From positions 2,232,001 to 2,296,000 of the forward strand of contig PVNU02001548.1 in NCBI GenBank assembly GCA_003013855.2: a stretch of 64,000 bases of DNA, read 5' to 3'. Positions 20,741 to 32,560 of this stretch are shown piece by piece. Made by a program: the position numbers and the translations under genes. Positions within the stretch are counted from its first letter, which is position 1. Each line of letters opens with the position of its first letter. The notes below the pieces were generated by a model. It worked only from the letters and a program-made list of their open reading frames with translations, was not told the origin of the DNA and did no database searches. This DNA comes from Liriodendron chinense (taxonomy: Eukaryota; Streptophyta; Magnoliopsida; Magnoliales; Magnoliaceae).

Positions 20741-21855
20741 AGAAGCGGTAAAGTTCATCAAGGTAAGTATTATCTTTCTCTCGTGGGGTCGAGGATCCTT
20801 CTATGGTCGACTTGCTGCCTTGGATCCATTGACACTTCACATTTTCTTTAGTCTTTCAGTTTTTCTCTTTTTAGATCTTGAAGTGAGGAAGTCTCATATG
20901 GTCGGCTTGCCGCCTTGACTACCTTTTCACCTTCTTTGTCTTTAAGAGAAAAGAGACTACATCTTTTCATTTATTTATTTAGATTCAAGGGTTAGAATTC
21001 CACAGAGGTCGGCTCTGCCGCCGAAATTTCTTCCCTAGTCTAGTTTTTTTTTTTTTATTTTATTTTTATTTTTAGCAGTAGAAAGCATTTTTTTAATTTC
21101 TTTCCTCTTTCCTTTCTGCACTTTCTTTCTCATTTTATGCATTGCATTGTAAGAGCTCGAAATGGCCGGCTTGCCGACTTGATCTTCTTTTATTTGTAAT
21201 TGTGAGAGAAGTGAGGGAGTGTGCATTATTTCTTTCTAGTTCTTTTATTTCATTTTTCTTTAAGTTCTTTTAATTTTGCTTTTAGTTGTAAAAAGGAATC
21301 CTTTTGGTCGGCTTGCCGCCTTGGATCTCCTCGAATTCTTTTTCTTTCCTTTTATTCCTCTTTCTTCTTTTCCAATTTTTCTTGAGATTCAAAGAATGGG
21401 TGGAGTGTTCTTTTGAACCTCTATTGACCAGGAGAAATCGGTCTTTATCTTTGCATCTGGCTCTGCCATTGCAAGACACCTTGTGCTTCGATCTCTGAGA
21501 AGGGTTGGGAAAGTAGTAAAGTTCTCTTTCTTTTTTTCTTGCTTTATATGTGATATATTATATTTTGTTTTTAGTATTCTCTTTCTCTCTTGTTTTTGGA
21601 ATTAACTCAATTACGTGTGATCAAATGTTGCCCTACTTGGGATATCATTACCCAAGTGTTACGGTTGTCCTACATGTGTGAAAGTTGATCACAAAAACAA
21701 AAGAAAGCTTGCTAGTCTTAGTTTCTTTTCTTTTCTTTTCTTTTAGGATAGTTGTGATTGTGATTGTGTGGTGGATGTGATCTTGACAAAAGATTCATAT
21801 ATTTGAATTTTTTAAAGTGGTTTAGATCCAGTTGTGTGGGTGATCGATCTAGTAT
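20741..21855 (+). other. Leader of element B with a repeated 'ggtcggcttgccgccttg' phrase
   Basis: T-rich untranslated leader between binding site and gag. A phrase close to 'tggtcggcttgccgccttg' recurs at about 20,802, 20,899, 21,160 and 21,306, each followed by T-rich DNA, so the leader looks built from decayed tandem units of roughly 100-260 bases. A ttttc pentamer run lies near 21,725. No gene is seen. Confidence 0.5.
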
Positions 21856-23094
21856 ATGCCCCATTGGACCCGTGATCATCATAACCGTTTGATTAGTGCG
21901 GGTGGGCTAGTTACTGGACTCTCTCATTCAAAAAGGAGAGGACTAAAAGACACACTTGATACCATGGAAAATATAAATCAAAATAGGAACAATCTAAATC
22001 GGGATGAACCGATACATGTGGATGAGAATGAAGTGGCTAATAAAGAACAAGGTCCTAGAACCTTGCGAGATTATTTCCAACCGTCTAGAACAACTACACC
22101 ATCATGTATAGTGCTCCCAGTTAACACTGGGAACATTGATTTTAAGCCGGACATCATACAGTTGCTCCCAAAATTCCATGGGCTTGAATCTAAAAGCCCA
22201 TATCTCCACCTCAAAGATTTTGAAGAGGTGGTGGCAACTTTGCAAACAGGAATTGGTAATGATGACTACATTAGACTAAAGATATTCCCATTTTCCTTGA
22301 AAGAAAGGGCCAAGTCATGGCTCCACACATTAAGACCCGGTACAATAGACTATTGGCAAGGCATGAGCCAAGAATTCCTTAAGAAGTTCTTCCCAGCACA
22401 CAAAACTAATGCCTTGCGCAGGAACATCATGATGTTCTGTCAAAAGGAGAATGAAATTTTTTTCAAGCATGGGAACGTTTTAAGGAACTCTTGCTTCATG
22501 CCCACATCATGGATTTGAAGTATGACGAATACTCAAATTCTTTTATGATGGTGTTAACTACGACACCCGCCAATTCATTGAGATGATTTGTGGAGGCAAC
22601 TTCATAGAAAAAGATCCTAATGACGCATGGGATTCTCTAGACAGGTTAGCAGAGAACACTCAATCATGGGGTGCTCCTCATAAAATGAACCGCCTAGTTC
22701 TAGACCCATCCAAAAGGAAAAAGGGGGTATATATGTCATTGATGTAGAGAATGATATGCAAGCAAAGTTGGCCAACCTGACATGAAAGGTAGAGGCCATG
22801 GAATCAAGGAGAGGAATGAATATGGTGCGGACCAATCCCACAACTAGCATCTGTAACATTTGTGGAGATCAAAACCATGATACAAAGGATTGTCCAACAA
22901 TCCTAGCTTTTGAAGAAATGAATCATGATCATGCAAATGCCATAAATGCTTACCAAGGACTGCCTGCTCAACCATTAGGCAATTCATATAATCCTAATTG
23001 GCGGAATCATCCCAATTTCAGTTGGAGGAATGGGTTGCAAGTGAATGCACCTAATGTACCACAGGGACCCCCAAACCATTTTAATAGGGCTTAA
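21856..23094 (+). pseudogene. gag: gag of element B
   Basis: Athila-type Gag. The likely start is the ATG at 21964 (MENINQNRNN); the open frame extends upstream to 21856. The capsid-like core reads IIQLLPKFHGLESKSPYLHL and FPFSLKERAKSWLHTLRPGT. A shift in a T-run near 22,460 ends the first frame at 22518. The sequence then continues in other frames (FIEMICGGNFIEKDPNDAWD region, about 22,570-22,740) with further stops. The zinc knuckle CNICGDQNHDTKDCP (C-x2-C-x4-H-x4-C, intact) lies at 22,850-22,900. Confidence 0.8.
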
Positions 23095-23280
23095 AATAAT
23101 GCGCAACCATATGTGCCCCCACCAAAAAGGGCCCCTGAAAATGATGCTTTGACAGCCTTCATGCAACAACAAGCTCAAATAAATCAATCACTTCTTCAAT
23201 CCATGACTAGAATTGAGACTCAACTCAATGCTAGGGAAAAGGGTGTACTTCCATCTTAACCACAGCCCAACCCTAGAAAT

Positions 23281-24201
23281 ATGCATCATGTGGGGGAATC
23301 AAGTTCTAGTATACAACATGAGCAAGCAAAGTCCATCATCACACTTAGAAGTGGAAAAATAATTGAGAAAGATGTTCCACAACCAGTAGAGATACCGGAT
23401 GATGAATCCACTCCTAAGGGTGATAGTGAACCCAAACTTACTCAAGAGCCGATAAGGAATGAGAAAGTGAAAGGTTTAAGTGAGCCACCTGTCCTATTTC
23501 CTTCAAGATTGTGTAATCCTACACCTCCATTAAAATATCAAGATGTCTTAGAGGTCCTGCAGAAAGTGACGGTAAACATTCCTCTATTGGATGCAATCAA
23601 GCAAATACCGTCATATGCCAAATATATCAAGGACTTGTGCACAGTGAAACGTAAAATGAATGTGCACAAGAGAGCGTTCCTCACGGAACAAGCGAGTGCT
23701 ATCATACAACACCGCACTGCACCAAAGTACAAAGATCCTAGAAGTCCCACTATCCTATGTGTTATTGGGAACTTCAGGATTGAGCATGCACTGTTAGATC
23801 CTGGTGCTAGTGTAAACCCCGTACCCTATTCGGTCTACACTCAACTCAAGTTGGGGGAGTTGAAACCCACCTCAATCACATTACAATTGGCAGACCGATC
23901 TATCAAAGTACCAAGGGGTGTTGTAGAAGATGTTCTAATCCAAGTGGAAAAGTTCTACTTTCCTGTAGACTGCATCGTCTTGGATATAGAACCAGTTTCT
24001 AATACAAGTGCTCAAGTCCCAATCATTTTGGGCCGACCATTCCTTGCAACATCAAATGCTATCATTAATTGTAGGAATGGTATGATGAAGCTCTCATTTG
24101 ACAACATGACGCTTGAGCTAAATATTTTCAATCTAGTTAAGCAACCAATGGGGAATGATTACATTCATGAAATGAATTTCATGACTACTTTGGAAAATTA
24201 A
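23281..24201 (+). CDS. Protease region of element B
   Basis: A 306-codon frame. The N-terminal part resembles the Gag-Pro linker (YAKYIKDLCTVKRKMNVHKR). The protease active-site strand reads HALLDPGASVNPVPYSVY, where the more usual form is DLGASVN. The catalytic Asp is kept and the next residue is Pro. The C-terminal strand VPIILGRPFLATSNAIINCR is the standard Athila protease signature. It ends at a stop at 24199, 18 bases before the next ORF. This is the least damaged ORF of element B. Confidence 0.8.
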   Translation: MHHVGESSSSIQHEQAKSIITLRSGKIIEKDVPQPVEIPDDESTPKGDSEPKLTQEPIRNEKVKGLSEPPVLFPSRLCNPTPPLKYQDVLEVLQKVTVNIPLLDAIKQIPSYAKYIKDLCTVKRKMNVHKRAFLTEQASAIIQHRTAPKYKDPRSPTILCVIGNFRIEHALLDPGASVNPVPYSVYTQLKLGELKPTSITLQLADRSIKVPRGVVEDVLIQVEKFYFPVDCIVLDIEPVSNTSAQVPIILGRPFLATSNAIINCRNGMMKLSFDNMTLELNIFNLVKQPMGNDYIHEMNFMTTLEN

Positions 24202-24219
24202 GAGAATTTAGAAGATAGT

Positions 24220-25427
24220 TTGGCCGAATATATGGAACATTGTGAGTCCAATGGAAATAATCATGATGTTGAAGATGAAGAAAACACCACTGAGGTGATT
24301 GACAATGGTGGATGTAAACCCTACTCTGAATCTTTGGCAATATCAGAGTCACAACCTACATCATCCATTGCTAATGCACACAATCTTGACCTAAAACCAC
24401 TTCTCAATGATCTCAGATATGCATTCTTAGGTCAAGATAAGACTTACCCTGTTGTCATCTCTACACACCTAGATAACACACAAGAGAGTAGATTGTTGGA
24501 AATTCTTAAGATTCACAAGGGGGCCTTAGGTTGGAATATTTCAGATTTAAAGGGTATTAATCCCTCTATTTGCACCCATAGGATACACCTCGAAGAAGAC
24601 GCTAAACCATCAAGACAACCTCAAAGGCGTCTTAATCCAAACATCATGGAAGTTGTCAAGAACAAGGTGATCAAACTATTAGATGCAAGTATCATTTACC
24701 CGATATCCGATAGTGAATGGGTGAGTCCAACTCAAGTGGTTCCGAAGAAATTTGGAATTACTATTATGCCCAACGCTAACAATGAACTCATTCCAACGCG
24801 TGTCACCACGGGTTGGCGTGTGTGCATTGACTATAGGAAGCTTAACTTGGTTACAAAGAAAGACCACTTCCCGCTACCATTTATTGATCAAATTCTAGAG
24901 AGGGTAGCAGGCCATCTTTTTATTGCTTCCTAGATGGTTACTCAGGGTACAACCAAATTGAGATCGCCCCTGAGGATCAGGAAAATACAACTTTCACATG
25001 TCCATTCGACACATTTGCCTACAAACGAATGCCATTTGGACTGTGTAATGCACCTGCAACATTCCAAAGGTGCATGATGATTATCTTTTCAAACATGCTT
25101 GGGCATAGATTGGAAATTTTCATGGACAACTTCTCAGTCTTTGGGTGTGATTTCGAAGAATGTCTACGCAATTTATCTCTTGTGTTAACTAGGTGTGAAG
25201 AGAAGCATCTAGTCTTGAATTGGGAGAAATGCCACTTCATGGTTCAGAAGGGAATTGTTTTGGGAGATATAGTTTCTGAAAATGGTATTGAGGTAGACAA
25301 GTCTAAACTAGAAGGTATCTGTAAGCTACACACCCCTAAAACTGTGCGTGACATACGCTCTTTCCTTGGTCATGCTGGTTTTATAGAAGGTTCATCAAAG
25401 ATTTCAGCACAATATCTAGACCTTTAA
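24220..25427 (+). pseudogene. Reverse transcriptase of element B, catalytic Asp lost
   Basis: Athila RT in two frames (24220-24933 and 25029-25427) joined by a shift near 24,915. Recognisable blocks are SVWTPTQ-like 'SEWVSPTQVVPKK', WRVCIDYRKLNLVTKKDHFP and FAYKRMPFGLCNAPATFQRC, then the catalytic box, which here reads EIFMDNFSVFG. The second Asp of the usual FMDD is Asn, which should abolish polymerase activity even without the frameshift. It continues as the thumb (ISENGIEVDKSKLE-like) to a stop at 25425. Confidence 0.8.
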
Positions 25428-25504
25428 GCAACCTTTTACAAAAGGACATCCAGTTTGAGTGGACTAGTGATTGTGAGACAGCTTTCCAAACCTTAAAACA
25501 ATCA

Positions 25505-26062
25505 TTGACTACTGCCCCAATCATGAGAGCACCTGACTGGATACTTCCTTTTGAACTTATGTGTGATGCAAGTGATTTTGCTATGGGGGCCGTGTTAGGC
25601 CAAAGAAAAGATAGAAATCCCTACGTTATTCATTATGCAAGCAGAACTTTGAGCTCTGCCCAAGTGAACTACTCAACAACCGAAAAAGAGTTGCTTGCAG
25701 TGGTTTTCGCCTTGGACAAATTTCGGTCCTACTTGCTTGGATCCAAAGTAATCGTATTCACAGACCATTCGGCGCTCAAGTATCTACTTTCTAAGAAAGA
25801 TGCTAAGCCCCGATTGCTTCGTTGGATCCTTCTACTCCAAGAATTCGATTTGGAAATTAAAGATAAAAAAGGAGTACTAGAAAACGTAGTGGCCGATCAT
25901 CTTTCTAGGCTTGTACACGATGATACCATTAAGGAGAATGATGTTCAAGATACATTCCCTGATGAACAATTGTTTTCAATTTCCCCATTGCCTTGGTATG
26001 CTGACATCGTTAACTATCTGACGATCCATATTTGTACAAATACTGCCCAGATCAAATTTTGA
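25505..26062 (+). pseudogene. RNase H of element B
   Basis: RNase H that would degrade the RNA strand of the hybrid. The frame shows FELMCDASDFAMGAVLGQRK (first catalytic Asp), STTEKELLAVVFALDKF (catalytic Glu) and VFTDHSALKYLL (second Asp), then NVVADHLSRL (last Asp). All four acidic positions are retained. The frame runs off into the broken start of integrase at 26062. RT upstream is in another frame, so it is not expressed as a fusion today. Confidence 0.8.
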
Positions 26063-27002
26063 GGAGATGTCTACCGGAGAGTGAAAAGAAAAGTGTCATC
26101 TCTTTCTGTCACTCAAAAGCATGTGGCGGCCATTTTTCTACAAAAAGAACTACTGCCAAAATTTTGCAGTGTGGGTTCTATTGGCCAACATTGTTTAAGG
26201 ACACCCATGAGCATTGTGTAGCTTGTAACTGTTGTCAATGGTTGGAAGTATTTCCCGAAGGAATATGATGCCTTTGACACCCATTATGCCACTCGAAATT
26301 TTTAATTGTTGGGGCATCGATTTCATGGGACCATTTTCCAACTCATTTGGTTTTTTGTATATCTTAGTAGGAGTAGACTATGTTTTCAAATGGGTAGAGG
26401 CTGTTCCATGTAGGACAAATGATCATCATGTTGTCCTACGATTTTTAAAAGAAAATATTTTTTCTAGGTTTGGAACACCTAAAGCCATTATTAGTGATGG
26501 TGGCACTCACTTTTGTAACCATCCATTCGAAACGTTATTGAAGAAATATGGAGTGAAGCACAAAGTGAGTACCCCATATCATCCACAAACAAGTGGATAG
26601 GCCGAGGTGTCTAATAGAGAAATTAAACGCATTTTGGAAAAGACTGTGAGGCCAGATAGGACAGATTGGTCCTTGAGACTATCCGACGCTCTCTGAGCTT
26701 ATAGGACAGCTTATAAGATGCCAATTGGTATGTCACCATACAGACTTGTTTGTGGCAAGGCCTGTCACTTGCCTGTGGAATTGGAACATAGAGCCTTTTG
26801 GGTAATACAAAAATCTAACATGAACATTAATGATATGAGTAAGCTAAGGAAATTACAAGTGAATGAGTTGGAAGAGCTGACACGAGAAGCATATGACAAT
26901 GCTAAATTTTATAAAGAGAGAATGAAGGTGTTTCATGATCGTCATATTTTGAGAAAAACCTCCACCGTTGATAAAAAAAAAAGTTCTATTATAGAACTCT
27001 AG
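26032..27002 (+). pseudogene. Integrase of element B
   Basis: Three frame pieces. 26032-26268 holds the zinc-binding N-terminus (ISFCHSKACGGHFSTKRT; CVACNCCQ). 26232-26600 holds the core (NCWGIDFMGPF with the first Asp; AIISDGGTHFCN with the second; HPQTSG then a stop before the Glu context). 26718-27002 holds the C-terminal part (YRLVCGKACHLPVELEHRAF). There is an in-frame stop at 26599 and others near 26,695 and 27,001; the coding signal continues weakly to about 27,210. Not functional. Confidence 0.8.
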
Positions 27003-27210
27003 ACTCCAACGCTTTCCTGGTAAGCTCCGTTCACGATGGACTAGCCCATTCACTGTTAAAGAAGTATTTTCACATGGGGCTGTAGAAATTATTAACCCAC
27101 ATAATGGCATGAGCTTTAAAGTTAATGGTCAAAGATTGAAGCCATATGTGGAGGAGTTCGATAAGGAAGAGGAGAACATCTCTCTTCAGGATCCAGTATA
27201 CATAAATGTT

Positions 27211-29150
27211 TGACCTCCTAGTCTGATGGAGGTGTAGCTTAGGTAGGCCTAGATTGTTTCTTTTAGTTGTTTTCTGTGTTTAGTTCGTGTCTTACAGAAG
27301 GTGCTTCAATTTTCAGGTGACACTCATCCCTTTCATTTTATCTTTTTGTTCTCATTTACGATTGCATGCATTATTTTCACATTGAGGACAATGTAAAATT
27401 TAGGTTGGGGGGGTGAGGATTGCATTCTAAGAATCTGCATTTTTATTTTTTTTCAAAAAAAAAAAAAACATCTAGCCCGACATCAAGTTCGATCATTCAT
27501 TTGTCTGTTCTTGATTTGTTGCAAGTGCGGGAAGGTTAGTCAAAAGCTCTCTTGCTGGCTGAGAGTTTAAACTTAGAATCCAGTGCCCTGCTTGGTTAGA
27601 AAGCACCAAAATGGTAAGAAGTCTTTTGCTTAAATCGTTTTTTTCTACGCCACATGTCTCTTCCTCCTGAGCTTAAGGATATCATCTGGAAATATTTGGA
27701 GCCACAACTTCAAATTTACTAGCAACATCCTGCTTATGAGGGTTGATCCACTTACGCTCAGCGTAGGCATGCCAAATTAATGTTTTGTTGTTGGCGATGT
27801 GCTCGATATAATTGCAATGGGCGTAGGAGAGACAATGGAAAGAGATGTGATGGTGATTCAGAACTCAGTATTAATCGTATGGAGCGACATATGCTTGTGA
27901 AGGAACCGCAGAGTAAGGCTAGGGAAAATCTCCTGATGTCTAATACAGGTTATTCACGAGTGGACGAAACGGGCTCCGCCTTTTATACTTGGTCTCGGAT
28001 TAACCGTTGATCTTGGAAAGCTCTAACCATTTGGTTGAATGACCTCTACAGATGAGGTCTCTTGCAAGCATATGTACCTTGCTTAGGTTTAAAGCAAACT
28101 TTGTGGGTGTGTCATCTGCAAACCCTCACGAGACTATAACTCGTCCACTAGGGTTGACCTAGGGGTTTAAAGGCTTGTTGCATATGCTAAATGCAATCGA
28201 GAGACCTGCAAAAGTGGTGTAGTAAGGACTGTTATTTTTTTATTCTTTAGTGTGAGTCAATTGCATTCTTAACTCATATTTAGGTTGTGTTTTAAATATG
28301 TGAATTCTGTTTCAAATTTTTGTAGTATAACTTGTTAATAAGATACATGGATTCCAGAGTATAGTTTATAACTAAAAAGAAAAGTATTTAATGAATTTGG
28401 ATTCCAAGGATTGAAAATTTTCATGGATGAGTTAATTAGGTTAATCAATATATTAAAATATATTAGGATTTGATGCTCATTTTTCACATTACACACTGGA
28501 TGCTTAAAGTTAGTGGAAGGGTAATTAGTTCAATCACAAGCTCCATAATCCTTAGTTTACAGGTTAACTAAGGTTAGTTAATTTATCTCTCAAAGAAAAA
28601 AAAATTGATCCAGTGAAAAGGGATAAAACACGAAACCATGGGTATGCTCCCCATTGGTTCAAGTTTGAATCCTTCTCCTGTGTGAAAAAAAAGTAGAAAA
28701 AAAGATAAAAGGGATAAAACACGAAACCATGGGTATGCTCCCCATTGGTTCGAGTTCGAATCCTTCTCTTGTGTTAAAAAAGAAAAAAAAAAAGAGTAAA
28801 AGGGTGATGTAGAAAAGAGGCGAGTGAGCTAGTGTTTGAGGTAACCCTGTGAGCAAAAGGATGATGGAAGTAAGTGAATATACGAAGTTACACAACCACT
28901 AATTTGGTATATTCTAGTTTCACCGTACTCAAGTGAGTATGAAATCATAATTATTTTAAATGTTGAGGAATCTAATAAACTCGGTCTTTGAAATTGATTA
29001 AGGAATTGGAAACATTTTCAATAATATATTTAGGTTAGATGTAACGTATTCTGGAACTCTGGTGTATTTGATTGATAGGTTGTATACAATCTTTTTGAGA
29101 TTTTTTTCACATATTTTTGCTCGAGGACTAGCAAAATGCTGGTTGGGGTG
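27211..29150 (+). other. 3' region of element B (env position), no env gene recognised
   Basis: Athila elements often carry an env-like ORF here. I see only short frames (27780-28010, which I do not recognise). A polypurine-like ttgggggggtgagg lies at 27,404-27,417 after 'attgaggacaatgtaaa'. A tandem duplication lies at 28,610-28,780. The functional polypurine tract ctggttggggtg ends at 29150, directly before the 3' LTR. Confidence 0.6.
28615..28780 (+). repeat. Tandem duplication with a tRNA B-box-like phrase
   Basis: Two adjacent copies of about 75-90 bases, each with 'aaaccatgggtatgctcccc' and then 'ttcgaatccttctc', separated by A-rich linkers. The second copy reads gagttcgaatcc, close to the Pol III B box GGTTCGANTCC. 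No A box or cloverleaf is seen, so this is not called a tRNA. Confidence 0.6.
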
Positions 29151-31536
29151 TGTTGTAGCTCATATATTGCATATATATACCCTTAATCAGTAGGGTTTTA
29201 GTTAGTTTTCATAGTCAAAATCAATGGTTTAAATCGAGTTTGCATACGGATTGCAATTTGGCAACGTATGTGTTTTTCTTACTAAAAGTAATTATTTTAT
29301 GAATTTTCAGGAAGCATGGATCAAGCAAGGTCACAATCAAACTATCAAGAACATCTTAGAATGTGTATAGGGGTCACCAGAATCCAAGAGTTGAGAGAAG
29401 AAGTGAAAGAAATAGAGAAAAAACGCGCCGAGTAATAAAGTGCCGAATTTGAAAATACAAGAAGAAGTATGCTTCCATAGTTATGACCAAAGTCAAGGAA
29501 TATTTTGTATGATTTATTTATTGTGCCAAGTAGGGCTGTAAATGGTCGGGTTCGGGGCGGGTTTAGCTAAAACCAAACCCGCCCATTTACTAAACGGGTC
29601 TGGGTCCAAATTTTAGAACCATACCCTTTTACTAAGTGAGAGGGTCCGGGTCGGGTCTAAGTCAACCCATCAGACCCATTTATAAATGGGTCCAGGTCTG
29701 GTAGAGGGAGATCCACCAGACCCATTTATAAATGGGTCGGGTCTAATGGGTCCGAGTCTGGATCAACTATGCAAGCATTTTTACAAGGCTTAAAACCGGG
29801 TTTGGACGGGTCTATGCTTGACAGGTCCCTTGAAACATAGACCAAACCCGCCCACTTACTAAATGGGCTCAGGTCGGGTCGGGTCAGGCCTAATATAAAG
29901 GAAACCAGACCCAAACCCGTTTAGCAACTGAGTCTATTCTTGGACCCAGACCCGTACCATTTAACAAATGGGTCGGGTCTGGGTCGGGTCTAAATGGGTC
30001 GGGTCTGGGTACCCCATCGGGTCCACTGGCCCATTTACTGCCCTAGTGCCAAGTGATATGGACGATTTAGATTGAGTCAGAAATGTATATATGGACCACG
30101 GTACAGTATGAGCGGTAACGTGGGACAAATGGTTACTTTGAAAAACTGACTTTTTACCAGAGTGTCAGTTTGGGCCAATTTTCGTACAACAGGTAGAGCA
30201 CATTAAATAACACCTATGTGTCAAATTTCGTCAAATTCTGAAGTCCGTGGAAGACACTATTCAAGAAAAACTCAAAGGACACCATTGTCATTTTCTTAAA
30301 AGTTAAAATTAGAAATCTACGTGATTTACTATTTTGATTTCACATTATACATGTAATTTTTGAGATCTGACCTAGAAGATCTGAGACTTCTATGCTGTCA
30401 AGAGCGAAGTTTTAAGCTAAAGGGTCGATTTTCTCTGAAAAATGAGTTTCAAGTGGGCCAGAAAGAAGGTAAAGGTGTACGATCATTTTGAGCTTACACA
30501 GGGAGCTGTGATCGTCCGTTTGTCAAGCCAACGGTCAGTTTTGACCTGTTCAATGAGAGGAACAATATAGATGACTCAAATTTCATTTGAAGAATGAGAA
30601 AGTAAAAAAAAAGAAAAAGAAAAGAAAAATCTACACTTACGTGCAGTACACGGTGCGTTGGGCATGCATAGAAGGTTATAAAAAGAGGCACGGCTACCTC
30701 TCTCGATTAATTCTCTCAATCTCTCTGAGGCTCTCTCTCTCTCTCTCTCATCTTTCTTATTTTTTTTCTCTCTCTCGTCTCTGTCTTCTTTTTCTTTTGT
30801 TTATTAGAATGTCTTCTTTTTCTTTTCTTAAATTATATGTTTTGTTTATTTAATTAGAATGTCTTTCTTTTTCTTTTCTTAAATTATATATTTTTTTTAA
30901 TTAGAATGTCTTTCTAATTTCCTCAACCAAGGTTAGAGGGGAAGAATGTAGGATTTATACATACTTGAGATGTAGTGGGATTTTTATTTTTACATGATGA
31001 ATGGATGAATATTGTGGTGTTTATTTTTCTATTTTCAGTGTGTATCACAACTTTGAAGTTTGTTAATACTTATTCAATGTTGTAGATTAAATCACACCTA
31101 TGAATATGATCATAAATCCATATTAGTTTTTTTTTTTTAAAACATGACACGTAGGTGGGCCTTTGATCCATTCTCTCATGAATTTTGGATGCTTAGGACC
31201 CATTCTATGGTTCATATGTGCTAATGCTTCATTCTCATATAAAGATCTCTTATTTTATGGGTGGATGATTCATGATTCATGAATGTTGGTAGAATGTTTA
31301 CATCCCAAGTTCATGTATGATTCTATATGTGGATCCTTATGCCTTGGTTTGCTCTATTATCTAAGTGATCATCTTTTTATCAATAATTTCTTTTAGAATT
31401 TATTTTCTTTTACCTAGATTGAATTTGCCCTAACTTTCTTAAGTTTTTGTCCCTGAGGTACGACCTTGGACTCCCATCTCTACACTACATTGGACCCTCA
31501 TGTTGATGGAAGACAAGTAAAGTAAAATATACATCA
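29151..31536 (+). repeat. 3' LTR of element B, interrupted by a hAT element
   Basis: Starts TGTTGTAGCT immediately after the polypurine tract and ends TATACATCA. It is colinear with the 5' LTR apart from the 515-base insertion at 29531-30045 plus its 8-bp duplication. A TATA-like ttataaaaag lies at 30676-30685. The (CT)n tract is shorter than in the 5' LTR. Confidence 0.85.
29531..30045. mobile_element. hAT-type non-autonomous element (515 bp)
   Basis: Terminal inverted repeats tagggctgtaaatgg / ccatttactgcccta, flanked by a perfect 8-bp duplication gtgccaag (29523-29530 and 30046-30053). The same site in the 5' LTR has gtgccaag once (19174-19181), so the insertion is proven by an in-window empty site. 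The interior consists of inverted and direct variants of 'aaatgggtcgggtctgg'. There is no transposase. 8-bp duplication and TAGGG-type ends fit the hAT superfamily. Confidence 0.9.
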
Positions 31537-31558
31537 TCTACTACATAGGCATTGTCGT

Positions 31559-32560
31559 TTAGTTTTCTGAGGATCGGCTTTGGACTAATCTTCTTGTGCT
31601 TAGCTTGATGTAAATACCAGATGGAACTCGTTCCTTACATAGATAGACTATCACTTGATCACCGACTTCAAAGATAATTACACGTCGATGCTTGTTAGTA
31701 TCCCTCTTGTACTTCTCATTTGACTTTGTCATCTTATTACGAACTTCCTCATGTAACTCTTTAATTCTTTGTGCCATGTTTTTTGTTGCTATGCTCATGC
31801 TCGGGATCTTAGGCAATGGAACTAAGTCCAATGTATGGCAGGAAATTGGTCCATAAGCGATCTGGAACGGTGACTTCCCTGTCAAGCGATTCACCATATT
31901 GTTAAAGGTGAACTCGGCTTGTGATAGAGTTAAGTCTCATTGCTTTAGCTTCTCCACAGAAATGCATCGAATGAGGTTACCCAACATCCGATTCACAACT
32001 TTTGTTTGCTTGTCGATCTGTGGATGATACGCGCTGCTGAATTGAAGTTGTGTCCCAAATTGGCTCCACAAAGTTCGCCAAAAATGACTAACAAACTTTG
32101 TATCACGTTTCGATGTAATCATCTTGGGGATCTCATGCAATCTCATAACCTCCCTAAAGAATAAATCGGCCATACTCGCTGCGTCGCACATCTTTTTTGC
32201 AGGGGATGAAATGAGCCATCTTCGAAAACCTGTCTGCCACCACGAACACGAAGTCCATGCCAAGCTGTGTTTGTGGGGGACTTAAATTAAAATCCATTGA
32301 AATATCCTCCCAAAGGCTTTTAAGAACAGGCAACAGGGTGTAAAGTCCCATGTTTTAAGAATGTCCCTTGGAGGATTGACAAACATGACATTGCTGCACC
32401 ATCTCTCCCACATCACAGCCTAGATGAGGCCAACAATATCACTCTTCCATCAGGGCCTTCATCTTCTCGCACCCTAAATGGCCTCAAAGGCCGCCACCAT
32501 AAAGCTCGAGTATGATCTTGTCACGTAATTAGCTCTACGGGATGCACAAACAATTTCCAT
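31559..32560 (-). pseudogene. Integrase of element C
   Basis: On the minus strand, the zinc-binding part QCHVCQS lies near 32,390. The core spans about 31,937-32,350 (DISMDFNLSPPQ with the first Asp; KMITSKRDTKFVSHFWRTLW, where the second Asp context SDRD has become SKRD). YHPQIDKQTKVVNRMLGN carries the catalytic Glu position as Lys in place of the usual QTEVVN. The C-terminal part 31559-31897 (NRLTGKSPFQIAYG) is in another frame. Catalytic residues are damaged, so it is inactive. Confidence 0.8.

Larger units (their letters stand above)
18801..31536 (+). mobile_element. Element B: Athila-lineage Ty3/gypsy inserted in element C
   Basis: Two long LTRs (1916 and 2386 bases, the latter with a 523-base insertion including target duplication), a tRNA-Asp-type binding site, gag-pro-RT-RH-INT, a long 3' non-coding or env-position region, and a polypurine tract at about 29,139-29,150. 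The flanks are tctat (18796-18800) and tctac (31537-31541), a 5-bp target duplication with one change. All ORFs are broken. Confidence 0.85.

Noticed and set aside
27780..28010. Cys/Arg-rich 76-codon frame as an env-like gene of element B
   Set aside because: No signal peptide, membrane segment or similarity I recognise; too short for an Athila env-like ORF.
28650..28780. tRNA gene suggested by ttcgaatcc
   Set aside because: Only a B-box-like word is present; no A box at the right distance and no cloverleaf.
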